Below, piece after piece: positions 36,456-46,800 of a stretch of DNA of 64,000 nt; position 1 is the stretch's first letter; each line of letters starts with the position of its first letter. Location: assembly GCF_002159975.1 (NCBI RefSeq), contig NZ_NFJR01000005.1:62001-126000 (forward strand). The letters are read 5' to 3'. This DNA comes from Barnesiella sp. An22 (GTDB lineage Bacteria > Bacteroidota > Bacteroidia > Bacteroidales > Barnesiellaceae). The translations under genes were made by a program, and so were the position numbers. The notes under the pieces were generated by a model, which had not been told where the DNA came from, did not search any database, and saw only the letters and a program-made list of their open reading frames with translations.

Positions 36456-38201
36456 ATGAAAAAATTTTTCACTACAACCTTCGCCTGTGTGCTGGGCGTA
36501 TTGATTGCAGGCATCTTGCTGATGTTCCTTTCGATTGCAGCACTCACCGGTATGGTGGCTACGACCGAAACGACATATACTCCCCAACCGCATACCATCC
36601 TGAAGCTCGACCTGGGGAGCGTGACCGAACGCAGCCAGGAAGACATCATGGGTCTCTTGCTGGGCAACCAACAGAAGAGCGACGGTCTCGACAACATACT
36701 CAAAGCCATCGAAACGGCCAAGGAGAACAAGAATATCGACGGTATCTACATCGATGCCGGCGGCTTGAACGTAGGCATCGCTACCCTCGACCGCATACAC
36801 CGTGCACTGGTCGACTTCAAAGAGAGCGGCAAGTTTGTCTATGCCTATGCCGACACCTACTCGCAACGCGAATACCTGTTGAGCGCCGCTGCCGACAGCG
36901 TGATGCTGAACCCCGTGGGAGCCATCGACTTCAGAGGTCTGGCCAGCCAGGTGATGTTCCTGAAAGGTCTCTACGACAAACTGGGCATTGAGATGCAGGT
37001 ATTGAAAGTAGGTACCTACAAATCGGCCGTAGAACCCTACATCAACACCCAGATGAGCGACGCCAACCGCGAGCAGACCATGGCCTACATGACCCCCATC
37101 TGGAACCACCTGCTCGAGAACCTGTCGAAAGACCGCAACCTCACCGTCGAGCAACTGAACAACCTGGCCGACACACTGCTGATTACGGTCGACGCCAAAA
37201 CGCTGGTGGCCAAAGGACTGGTCGACACCCTCATGTATCGCCCCCAGATGGACAGCTTCCTCAAGAACAAAGTGGGGATAGATGCCGACGACGACCTCAT
37301 CTTTGCTTCGGCCAACGAGGTAGCCACAATCAAACAGAAAAAGAACAAGGCCAAAGACGAAATCGCCATCGTCTATGCCGAGGGAGGTATCGACCTCGAC
37401 CCGACTACCGGCATCCACTCGGATGAACTGGTAGAGGAGCTCACCAAGATACAAAAGGACGAAAACATAAAAGCCGTGGTACTGCGGGTGAACTCGCCGG
37501 GCGGTAGCGCCTACGGATCGGAACAGATATGGGCCGCCATCGAAGAGATCAAGGCTGCCGGCAAACCGGTTGTCGTATCGATGGGCGACCTGGCTGCCTC
37601 GGGCGGATACTACATCTCGTGCAACGCCGACCGCATCTTTGCCAACCCCACGACCCTCACCGGCTCGATTGGCATCTACGGCATGATTCCCAACTTCGGC
37701 GGACTGGTTACCGGCAAACTGGGTGTCACCTTCGACGGTGTGCAGACCAACCGCTACGGCAACTTCGGTGCCTTCAACCGTGCCATGACCCCCGACGAGC
37801 GCAACCAGATGCAACGCTACATCGAACGGGGCTACGAACTCTTCACCTCACGTTGTGCCGAGGGCCGCGGCATGAGCCTCGAGGCCATCAAGAAGATTGC
37901 CGAAGGTCGGGTTTGGGACGGACAGACGGCCCTCAAGATAGGATTGGTCGACGAGTTGGGCGACCTCGATGCAGCCATTGCCTGGGCTGCCCAAAAGGCC
38001 AACCTCGACAAATACAAGACCAACGCCTACCCGGCTCAAAAGACAGCCATGGAGCAGTTGCTCTCGGAACTCAACACCAACGTGCGGACTCGCATAGCCG
38101 CCTCGTACCTGGGTGAAAACTACAAGTATATACAAGCTCTGGAACAATGCAAGAATATCGACCCCATACAGTATCGTATGGAAGATATTGAACTCTATTG
38201 A
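36456..38201 (+). CDS. sppA: Signal peptide peptidase SppA, long form
   Basis: 581 residues, the long (about 67 kDa) form with two S49-type domains. An N-terminal membrane helix (about 5-30) anchors it with its active site outside the cytoplasm. The catalytic Lys lies in the first domain (FVYAYADTYSQREYLLSAAA region) and the catalytic Ser in the second (PVVVSMGDLAASGGYYIS, about 370-390). SppA removes leftover signal peptides from the inner membrane. It is followed at once by lpxK, whose possible TTG start would overlap its stop. Confidence 0.93.
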   Translation: MKKFFTTTFACVLGVLIAGILLMFLSIAALTGMVATTETTYTPQPHTILKLDLGSVTERSQEDIMGLLLGNQQKSDGLDNILKAIETAKENKNIDGIYIDAGGLNVGIATLDRIHRALVDFKESGKFVYAYADTYSQREYLLSAAADSVMLNPVGAIDFRGLASQVMFLKGLYDKLGIEMQVLKVGTYKSAVEPYINTQMSDANREQTMAYMTPIWNHLLENLSKDRNLTVEQLNNLADTLLITVDAKTLVAKGLVDTLMYRPQMDSFLKNKVGIDADDDLIFASANEVATIKQKKNKAKDEIAIVYAEGGIDLDPTTGIHSDELVEELTKIQKDENIKAVVLRVNSPGGSAYGSEQIWAAIEEIKAAGKPVVVSMGDLAASGGYYISCNADRIFANPTTLTGSIGIYGMIPNFGGLVTGKLGVTFDGVQTNRYGNFGAFNRAMTPDERNQMQRYIERGYELFTSRCAEGRGMSLEAIKKIAEGRVWDGQTALKIGLVDELGDLDAAIAWAAQKANLDKYKTNAYPAQKTAMEQLLSELNTNVRTRIAASYLGENYKYIQALEQCKNIDPIQYRMEDIELY

Positions 38202-38212
38202 TACCGATTCTC

Positions 38213-39316
38213 ATGTATGGCAAATCGATTAAAATAAATCGTTGGCTCATCCCGCTCAGCTGGTTGTACGGCTTCGGGGTCGGTCTCAGGAACAAACTCT
38301 TCGACTGGGGTATTCTCCCGGTCGAAGAGTTCGACATTCCTGTCATATCCGTGGGGAATCTGGCGGTGGGTGGCACCGGCAAGACTCCCCATATCGAATA
38401 TTTAATCGAGTTGCTGCAACCCAAATACCGGGTGGCCGTGCTCAGCCGGGGCTACAAACGCAAGAGCCGGGGCTTCGTACTGGCCGACGCCTCGTCGACC
38501 GCCCGCGAAATAGGCGACGAGCCTTACCAGATAAAACGGAAATTCCCCGGCATCGCAGTAGCCGTCGATGCCAATCGCCGACGCGCTATCAAGCGACTGA
38601 AAGAGCTGCAACCCGACCTCGACGTGATTCTGCTCGACGATGCTTTCCAGCACCGCTATGTATCGCCGCTGGCCTCGATTGTGCTCACCGACTACAACCG
38701 GGCCCTACACCTCGACAAACTGTTGCCGGCCGGTCGGCTGCGCGAGTCGCGCCACGAACTTTCGCGGGCCGACATCGTGATTGTGACCAAATGCCCCGCC
38801 GACATGAAGCCCATCGAATACAACATCATCTCGCGGTGGCTGCACCTCTTCCCCTATCAGCACCTCTACTTCACCACACTCGACTACGGCAAGTTGCAGG
38901 CGGTATTCCCCGAGAAGGCCCCGGCTCGCGAACTGACTCTGAAAGATCTGCCCGCTACGGCCGGACTGATGGTCCTCACCGGCATAGCCAACCCGCGGCC
39001 CATGCTGCAATATCTGGCTCGATGCCATGCCCCGCAAGAGGAACTGCAATACCCCGACCACCACGACTTCTCGAGCAGCGACCTGGCTCATATAGCCCAA
39101 CGGTTCGAGTCGATGAAAGGAACGAAAAAATACATCGTTACAACCGAAAAGGATGCCGCCCGATTACGCTCGGCCGCTCTCGACGACTCCGTGAAACAGG
39201 CCCTCTACTACCTGCCCATCCGGGTACGGTTCATGCAGCATGCCGGCATCTCGTTCGACGAGAAGATAACCGATACCATCTACAAAAACCGCCGCATCAA
39301 GCGTCCCCGCAAATAG
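38213..39316 (+). CDS. lpxK: Tetraacyldisaccharide 4'-kinase
   Basis: 367 residues. LpxK phosphorylates lipid A precursor at the 4' position at the inner-membrane face, using ATP. The P-loop is GGTGKT in VGNLAVGGTGKTPH (about 50-60), after the membrane-associated N-terminal helix, and DDAFQHR (about 145-151) and LTGIANP are typical. I chose the first ATG; a TTG at 38198 overlapping the sppA stop would give a 5-residue longer form. It ends with its stop codon directly against the stop of the convergent receptor gene. Confidence 0.94.
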   Translation: MYGKSIKINRWLIPLSWLYGFGVGLRNKLFDWGILPVEEFDIPVISVGNLAVGGTGKTPHIEYLIELLQPKYRVAVLSRGYKRKSRGFVLADASSTAREIGDEPYQIKRKFPGIAVAVDANRRRAIKRLKELQPDLDVILLDDAFQHRYVSPLASIVLTDYNRALHLDKLLPAGRLRESRHELSRADIVIVTKCPADMKPIEYNIISRWLHLFPYQHLYFTTLDYGKLQAVFPEKAPARELTLKDLPATAGLMVLTGIANPRPMLQYLARCHAPQEELQYPDHHDFSSSDLAHIAQRFESMKGTKKYIVTTEKDAARLRSAALDDSVKQALYYLPIRVRFMQHAGISFDEKITDTIYKNRRIKRPRK

Positions 39317-41695
39317 TCAGAACTCCACCGTAATGCCCAAGGTAGGCAATATGGTTCCGCTCTGCTGGGCGATATACTTCGTGCGGTAACGCTCCGTGCC
39401 GTTGTCGTCGACATAGGTTTCGCCCGTACTGATCAGGAGCGGCTGATTGTCGTACTTGAAGTTGAGTACATTCTGCAAATCGATATAGAATCCCAGCATC
39501 ACCCCTTTGAAATAGAACGACTTGTCTACCCGCAGGTCTACCTCGTAGAAGGTCTTGAGCCGCCCCGTATTGTAGCGGCTGTAATCGTAATAGGGCCGGG
39601 CCGTGGCATCCCAGGCCGGGATGAGCGACGAGACATATTCGTCGTAAGGTGTATAGGGAGCCCCGCCCATCAGCCTCACCTTCATGCCAATATCCCAGTT
39701 CTTGGGCAGTTTATAGGTACCCGATAGCGTGAAGAGGTGCCGGTAGTCCCAGGCCGAGGGCAGGTAACGCCCCGTAGCGGGATTCTGAAACTGGCTGCGG
39801 TACCAGGTGTACGAAGCCAGGGCCGTGAAGCGTCCCAGCCCCAACCAGCGAAGCATCACCTCCACGCCATAGGCCCGCCCCCGAGCGGTCGAGGCGGCCG
39901 CCTCGTTGCCCGAAACACCGTAGTCGGTACCCTTGCAGGCCAGCGGGATGCTGTCGGTGAGCGAAAGCGGCGAGTGAGTATACTTCTTGTAAAAGCCCTC
40001 GACCGTAAGGCGGGCCCACCGGTTGATATAATACTCCAGTTCCACGACCGCCTGGTCGGAACGGATGTAGGTGAGCCGCGAGCGGTTCACCAGCACATCG
40101 TCCTCCTGATAGCCCATGGTCGTATAGGCCGGCAACTGATAGTAGCGCCCTATGCTGCCGTTCAGGTAAATGTTACCCGCCACATTGTAGGAGAGAGCCA
40201 GCCGGGGCGAAAACTGTTTGAGCGGATTGGACATCGGCGACGAGTAGTCGCAGGCATCGAGACGAAAACCGAGCGAAGCCGTGAACCGTTCGCCGGCCGA
40301 CTTGTAGCCCGCCGTGGCAAAAAGCCCCCAGCGGAACAACCCCAGGTCGGTCGAGTAGCGAATCTCGCGAGGCACCTCGGCAAAAGCCCGCTGAAAGGTA
40401 CGGTTGGTATAGACGGCATAGTCGGCGTTGAGACCGGCCGTCACGTCGAACGGGCCCAGCAACGAGCGATTCTCGAGCCGCAGGTGGTTCTCGGTCTCGA
40501 CCGACTTCAGGCGCAAGGTCAGGTTCTCGTCGGTCGACTCGTCGTTGTCGCGATACTTCACGTTGCTGTTGCTCATGTAGCTGCGGCTCAACACCACCGT
40601 CTGAGTGTGGTTTCCCGCATAGTGCTTGTAGACTGCCCCCAGCGTATAAGTGTTCTGCTTGATGGTCGGCAGGTAGTTGAGCAGGTACTGTTTCGACTCG
40701 TCGGCCGGGTCGGTCTCGGTATTCAGCTTCATGTCGTCAATGGCCCCCAGCCCCAGCACGGTGAGCTCGTGCGCCTGCGAGAAACGGGTCTTTATCTTGA
40801 ACTGCGCATCGGTATACCGGGGCAAAAACGGCATGTCGAGCAACGAGAAGAGCAGTTGCAGATAAGATTGCCGCACCGACACCACATAGGTAGTGCGGCT
40901 GCCGATGTGCCCCTTCGAGCCCACCGCCAGCTCCGACGCCCCCACCGTACCCTTGAAGGTATAACGGTCGGGCGTACCGTCGAGCAACTTGAAGTCGAAG
41001 ACCGAGCTCAGCGCATTACCCCGGTTCACCGGGAAAGCCCCCGTATAGAAATTGACCTCGCGAATGAGGTCGGCATCGATAATCCCCACCGGTCCGCCCG
41101 AAGCCCCCTGCGTACTGAAGTGGTTGATGTTGGGAATCTCCACCCCGTCGAGATAAAACTTGTTTTCGGCCGGGCCGCCGCCCCGTATCATCAGGTCGTT
41201 GCGATAGCCACCCCCCGCCACCGTAGCCACCCCGGGGAAGGAGTTGACCACCTTCGAAATGTCGCGATTGGCCCCCGGGCTCTTCTCAATCTCCTGCACC
41301 CCGATGACCCGCCGGGCAATGGGACTCTCGACCGAACTACGAAACGGAGCCGCCACCACACTCACCTCGCCCAGTGCCACCTGCGACTCCTCCAGCCCGA
41401 TGTCGAGCGTATAGTCATACGAAGTAATACGGAACTCGGGCGACACATAGGTCTTGTACCCCACCGACGACACCTGCACCCGATAAGCCCCCGGCGGCAG
41501 ATTGCCGATGCGATAGCCGCCCACCGAGTCGGTCGTCGTCCCCCGCGAGGAGTTCCAGATACCCACACTCACGAAGGGTACCCCCTCACCCGTTTCGCGC
41601 GAAACCACTCGACCCTTTACCGAATAGGTCTGTGCACACCAGGCACACACCACGACACACAGACTACAACCCAACAATAGATACCGTTGCCACAT
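39317..41695 (-). CDS. TonB-dependent receptor with carboxypeptidase-regulatory-like N-terminus
   Basis: 792 residues from the ATG at 41695 (a GTG three codons upstream is also possible). Signal peptide, then a carboxypeptidase-D regulatory-like domain (about 25-110; VKGRVVSRETGEGVPFVSV), a plug domain (about 120-230; ISKVVNSFPGVATVAGGG and RGGGPAENKFYLDGVEIPN) and a 22-strand-type barrel ending TLGITVEF. It lacks the STN domain and no SusD partner is adjacent, so it is not a typical Sus pair; the substrate is unknown. It is tail to tail with lpxK, zero bases apart. Confidence 0.92.
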   Translation of the reverse strand: MWQRYLLLGCSLCVVVCAWCAQTYSVKGRVVSRETGEGVPFVSVGIWNSSRGTTTDSVGGYRIGNLPPGAYRVQVSSVGYKTYVSPEFRITSYDYTLDIGLEESQVALGEVSVVAAPFRSSVESPIARRVIGVQEIEKSPGANRDISKVVNSFPGVATVAGGGYRNDLMIRGGGPAENKFYLDGVEIPNINHFSTQGASGGPVGIIDADLIREVNFYTGAFPVNRGNALSSVFDFKLLDGTPDRYTFKGTVGASELAVGSKGHIGSRTTYVVSVRQSYLQLLFSLLDMPFLPRYTDAQFKIKTRFSQAHELTVLGLGAIDDMKLNTETDPADESKQYLLNYLPTIKQNTYTLGAVYKHYAGNHTQTVVLSRSYMSNSNVKYRDNDESTDENLTLRLKSVETENHLRLENRSLLGPFDVTAGLNADYAVYTNRTFQRAFAEVPREIRYSTDLGLFRWGLFATAGYKSAGERFTASLGFRLDACDYSSPMSNPLKQFSPRLALSYNVAGNIYLNGSIGRYYQLPAYTTMGYQEDDVLVNRSRLTYIRSDQAVVELEYYINRWARLTVEGFYKKYTHSPLSLTDSIPLACKGTDYGVSGNEAAASTARGRAYGVEVMLRWLGLGRFTALASYTWYRSQFQNPATGRYLPSAWDYRHLFTLSGTYKLPKNWDIGMKVRLMGGAPYTPYDEYVSSLIPAWDATARPYYDYSRYNTGRLKTFYEVDLRVDKSFYFKGVMLGFYIDLQNVLNFKYDNQPLLISTGETYVDDNGTERYRTKYIAQQSGTILPTLGITVEF

Positions 41696-42129
41696 ACTTT
41701 TCACCCTCGATCCAAATACAGAGAGCCACAGGCTATATACAACCGGCTCTCCGATTTTGTTCAGAATAGAAAAAATCGCATGTCACGATTACGTAATACG
41801 GCATTCTTGTCCGTATTAAACAAAAGACAATACCATGAAACAGCCAGCCACTATAGCCCTATCCAACCTTTTCGAATGGAATGCAGACGAACGAAACTCC
41901 CTTTGCAAAAACAATATCACCCAAGAATATTCCATCGAGCCATTCAAAAGTGATAAAAAAGACTATATCCGTCCCCGATATAGCCCGCAAGAGATAGTCC
42001 CAACACTATCAAAAGGAAATACTTCTCCCGAAACTTGCCGGGGAAGACTTACAATCCTCTACAGATTGCCGAAGCCTCATCTTTTCATTTCGTAAGTATT
42101 GTTTTTCTATCATTTTTTACCGTAATTTG
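41696..42129. other. Intergenic region between the receptor and the PUL
   Basis: 434 bases without a gene I can support. A short plus-strand frame (41835-42095, 86 codons) has no recognisable features and looks like chance. The -7-like TAATTTG just before 42130 has a base missing relative to consensus. Confidence 0.5.
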
Positions 42130-42735
42130 ATGTCGAAAAAACAAGCAGCTCCTCGACAGTATTACTCCATGCAAATTACCAATCTACAAATAGAAGAGAT
42201 TCAAGCTGGGAAAATCAAAGCCTTCGAGATTTTGTTCAAAGCCTTCTATCCCCGGGTCAAAAGTTTCGCCTTGGGCATGATCAAAAACCCATACGAAGCC
42301 GAGGAGATAGCCCAAAACGTATTTCTGAAAGTGTGGACCAACCGGGAAAAGCTGAAATCGACATACTCTCTGAGCAGCTATATCTTCACCATAGTCCACA
42401 ACGAAGTATATGACTTCTTTCGTGAGAAACACTATCAACTCGGATACCAACAAAACATACGGTCAAATATTCCCAATCTGCAGTACGAAATAGACTCGGA
42501 GTACAATATCAAGGAAATCAAGGCTATCGTCAACCGTACATTGAAAGAGATGCCTCCCCAGCGCAGGACTATCTTCAAAATGAGCCGAGAACAATTTCTC
42601 AGCAACGAAGAGATTGCCCAGGCCCTGGGACTGTCGAAACGAACCGTCGAAAAACACATCGGTCTGGCATTGGCTACCATCAAGAAAAATTTAGGTGATT
42701 TTCTCTTCTGGTTGTTCCTGTTTTTCATTCAATAA
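42130..42735 (+). CDS. ECF sigma factor of the polysaccharide utilisation locus
   Basis: 201 residues. Region 2 (about 20-90; YPRVKSFALGMIKNPYEAEEIAQNVFLKVW) and region 4 (about 130-185; LKEMPPQRRTIFKMSREQFLSNEEIAQALGL) are clear, followed by a short hydrophobic tail. The ATG at 42130 is used; a second ATG at 42169 (MQITNLQIEEIQ) is equally plausible from family length. It is followed by FecR and an STN-bearing SusC, so it should drive this locus when substrate is bound. Confidence 0.92.
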   Translation: MSKKQAAPRQYYSMQITNLQIEEIQAGKIKAFEILFKAFYPRVKSFALGMIKNPYEAEEIAQNVFLKVWTNREKLKSTYSLSSYIFTIVHNEVYDFFREKHYQLGYQQNIRSNIPNLQYEIDSEYNIKEIKAIVNRTLKEMPPQRRTIFKMSREQFLSNEEIAQALGLSKRTVEKHIGLALATIKKNLGDFLFWLFLFFIQ

Positions 42736-42849
42736 ACACACGCAATCAATTATTCCGAGAGTCGGTTTCCGGTATTTTTTAAGAAAAATATACCCGGCCA
42801 TTACGTGTACATCTATGCTTATCCGTATTAACCATATAAAATCAAACCC

Positions 42850-43869
42850 ATGGAAAACTCTATTCCTACCCAACAAGAACTGTCCGGCTACTTCTTCAAC
42901 CGATGCACCCCCGAAGTGGGCCATAAAATAGAACAATGGTTCCTGGCTCACGGCAAAAGCCAAGAAGCCCGAGAGCTGTTATTCTCCTTATGGGAAGAGC
43001 TGGAGGAGACTACAACGATATCGCCCGAGGAAACCGAACAGGCATTTATCCGGTTCAAAGAGCAACTGCTCCTCGACAACGAACCGGAAGAGAACGAATC
43101 GGAAAGTTGGGCCAGTCGATTGCTCTTCCGGGTTCAACGTATTGCCGCCATTCTCATACTGCCGCTCATCCTCGTTTCGGGGTACCTCTTCTACCAAAGT
43201 CAGAAAGAGGCCAATATGGTATGGATAGAAAAAAGTACTCCCTACGGAGACATCAAGCGGATTACCCTCCCCGACAAGACCACCGTATGGCTAAATGCAG
43301 GTAGTACGATTATCTATCCCGAAGAATTCATAGGGAACACCCGCCAGATATTTTTCACCGGAGAGGGGCATTTCACCGTAGCCAGGAACAAAGAAAAGCC
43401 CTTTATCATCAAGTCACACGAAAGCAGTATCGAGGTACTCGGTACCCAGTTCAACCTGAAATCGTACAGCAACGACAATCGCATAGACATAACATTGCTC
43501 GACGGTTCGGTAGCTTTCTATTATCCTAGGAAAACCGACGGAGAAAACCGCTGCAACATGGTTCCCGGCGAACAGATACAATACAACCGCACGACTCACG
43601 AACTGGAAAAGAGCCGTTTTATCCTGTCGGACTACTCGTCGTGGAAAGACGGAAAATACTATTTCAAGAACGAGACCTTGGCAGATATTGCGAAACAACT
43701 CGAACGCAACTTCAACGTCAACATTGTCATCAAGAACGACTCACTCAAAAACATTCCTTATCACATGGCCTTCGTCAACAACGAGACACTCGACGATATT
43801 TTGCAAGCCATGAACCTGGACGGCTACCTGACAATCAAGCGCGATGGTAAAATCATAGAAATTTATTGA
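42850..43869 (+). CDS. FecR-type anti-sigma factor
   Basis: 339 residues. A cytoplasmic N-terminal segment (about 1-90), one transmembrane helix (about 97-118), the periplasmic FecR domain (about 135-230; GDIKRITLPDKTTVWLNAGS) and a C-terminal STN-like/DUF4974 module (about 265-335). FecR proteins hold the sigma factor at the inner membrane and release it on a signal passed by the STN domain of the outer-membrane receptor. The gene sits between the sigma and the SusC, 114 bases after the former. Confidence 0.93.
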   Translation: MENSIPTQQELSGYFFNRCTPEVGHKIEQWFLAHGKSQEARELLFSLWEELEETTTISPEETEQAFIRFKEQLLLDNEPEENESESWASRLLFRVQRIAAILILPLILVSGYLFYQSQKEANMVWIEKSTPYGDIKRITLPDKTTVWLNAGSTIIYPEEFIGNTRQIFFTGEGHFTVARNKEKPFIIKSHESSIEVLGTQFNLKSYSNDNRIDITLLDGSVAFYYPRKTDGENRCNMVPGEQIQYNRTTHELEKSRFILSDYSSWKDGKYYFKNETLADIAKQLERNFNVNIVIKNDSLKNIPYHMAFVNNETLDDILQAMNLDGYLTIKRDGKIIEIY

Positions 43870-43891
43870 CAAACAAACTAACACACTTACC

Positions 43892-46800
43892 ATGGAAAAA
43901 CACAAAAGTCCGCATTTCATCGGTATATCCAAGAAATGTAAAAAATGTATTATGCTGTTTTTATTGTGCTTTGTCTTTACAGGATATGGACAAAACATCT
44001 CGGTCAACTTCCCGAACATAACGGTTGAAAGAGCTTTGGAAATTCTTCGCAATCAAGAAGGCTACTCGTTTTCGGTCAAGACAAACGATGTGAACTTGCA
44101 GAAAAAAGTAAATGCCAATCTCCAAAATCAACCTATCGAAAAAGTATTAAGTACCATATTTCAAGGACAACCCGTATCTTTTGAAATCGACGGCAAAATG
44201 GTCCGAATCATCAAAGGATCGGATAGAGATACGAAAGCATCGCAAACCGCTACCGAGAATCGGAAAATATCGGGACGGGTAACCGACCGTCAGGGCGAAC
44301 CGCTTATCGGCGTAAGCATTATCGCCAAAGGTTCCAACGAGAAAGGTACCATGACCAATATCGACGGATACTACTCGTTGAGCGTACCCGACAAATCGAT
44401 TTTGCAATTCTCGTATATCGGCTACGACACGCAAGAACTGAAAGTCGGGAAAAGCGATATTCTCAACGCCACGCTGCAAGAAAAGATAAACGACCTCGAC
44501 GAGGTAGTAGTCATCGGATACGGCAGTATGAAAAAGAGCGACCTGACCGGCGCTGTCTCTACCGTAAAAACCGAAGACCTGCCCATGTCGGCAAACACTT
44601 CGATTTCGCACATGCTCTCGGGTAGAGCCGCCGGTATCACTTCGGTCCAAAACAGCGCCCAACCGGGAGGCGGCGTAACTCTGCGGATACGTGGCGAAGC
44701 CTCTACCGGTGCCGGCAACGAGCCGCTGTACATTATCGACGGATTTCCCATCGGCGGCTCTCAGGTGGAACCGGCGGCCGATAACCGATATACCGACTTC
44801 GGTTCGCGTAACCCGCTGAACTCGATCAACCCCAACGACATCGAGTCTATCGAAATTCTGAAAGATGCCTCTTCGACGGCTATCTATGGAGCACGAGCTG
44901 CCAACGGTGTCATTATCATCACGACCAAGAAAGGGCGAGAAGGTAAACCGGTAGTCAATTACAGTGCCAATTACGGCGTTCAGCAAATTGCCAACAAGAC
45001 CGAAATGATGAATGCCCAGGAATTTATGACCGAGGCCAACAAGTTTGCCAAAGAGCAATGGCTCTACAACAACCGCATATATCCCTATGGGAATACCGAC
45101 CCTTCGACCATCACAGACCCCATTGTCTATCCCTATACCGACTCTGCCATTCGCAACGCCGGTGAGGGTACCGACTGGTACGACCTCATCACCCGCGAAG
45201 GAATGATCCATCAGCACAACCTCTCGGTATCGGGCGGAACCTCCAACCTGAGATACATGGCTTCGTTCAACTTCTTCGACCAAAACGGTGTGGTACGCAA
45301 CAGCGATTTCACCCGCTATACCGGCCGTCTGAATGTAGAACACCAAATCAACAAAATCTTCAAATACGGTGTCAACGCCACACAGAGTTACATCAAATCG
45401 ACCAACGTACCTCTGGGGACCGAAGATTTCGAAAACTCGGGCCTCATCAACTCGGCCATGTCGTACGACCCCACGACTCCGGTATACAACAAAGACGGGA
45501 GCTATGCCCAAAGCGAGCGCATGACAACCGTACCCAACCCCGTCTCCATGCTCGAAATCGACGACTACACTCAAACCAAACGCTTACTGGTAAATGCCTA
45601 TCTCCAGGCCGAAATCATCAAAGGGCTGGTGGCCAAAGTCAATATCGGATTCGACGACCAAACCGGTGTGCGCAACTCCTATATCCCCACGACTACCCTG
45701 TATGGGAAACAAGAGGGAGGCAAAGCCAGCAAAAGTATGGCTCAACAATTCGACCGATTGCTCGAAGCCACGGTCAACTACGATTTCTCGATAGCCAAGG
45801 CTCACAAATTCAATATCCTGGCCGGCTACTCTTATCAGGACTTTACCAACGAAGGATTCTCGGCAGCCAACTCGCAATTCTTCACCGACATATTCAAATA
45901 CAACTCCCTGGCCTCGGGCGAAGCAGCTCGTCCCACGGTTGCCTCCAACAAGTCGAAGACCATGTTCATCTCCTACTTCGGACGTATCAACTACAACTTG
46001 TTCGACAAATACCTGTTCACCCTCACGGCCCGTGTCGACGGTTCGAATCGTTTCGGTGCCAATAACCGATATGGTATATTCCCATCGGGGGCAGTTGCCT
46101 GGCGTATCAAGCAGGAAGATTTTCTGAAAGATGTCACCTTCCTCTCGGACCTGAAATTGCGATTGAGCTTAGGGCAAACCGGTAACAGCGAAATAGGCAA
46201 CAATGCCTTTGAATACTATACGGCAGCCTGGCAACAATATGTCTTCGGCAACTCGGTAAGCACAGGTACGGCCAAGTCGCAAATAGCCAATCCCGACTTG
46301 AAATGGGAAACGACAACCGAGTTTAACCTCGGTTTGGATTTCGGCTTCTTCGACCAACGGTTGAGCGGAACTTTCGAGTTCTTCAAGAAAGAGGTAAAAG
46401 ACCTTTTGGGATACCGTACCCTGAAATCGTTTATGGAGGTATCGACCGTAGCCGCCAATATCGGCAAGACGCAAAGTACCGGTATAGAAATTTCGTTGAA
46501 GAGCCGCAACTTCACCGGCGAGTTCAAATGGGATACCGAGTTTAACTTCACGCGCTATGTCGATAGGTGGAAAGAACGAAATCCCGAAGACGAACTGAGT
46601 CCCTGGCAAAAAGCCGACGACCCCATACGGGCTCATTATGGCTACCTCTCCGACGGTGTGCTGGGTATCGACGAGGCCGCCCCTGCCTCCATGCCGAACC
46701 TCCTGCCCGGCGAGTACAAGATCAAAGATGTGAACGGTTATCTGCGCGACGAGTTCGGAAATCTGATTCCCGATGCAAACGGTAACGTACAATACACCGG

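Noticed and set aside
41835-42095. 86-codon plus-strand frame before the PUL
   Set aside because: No motif, poor sequence character for a protein, no ribosome-binding site; likely chance.
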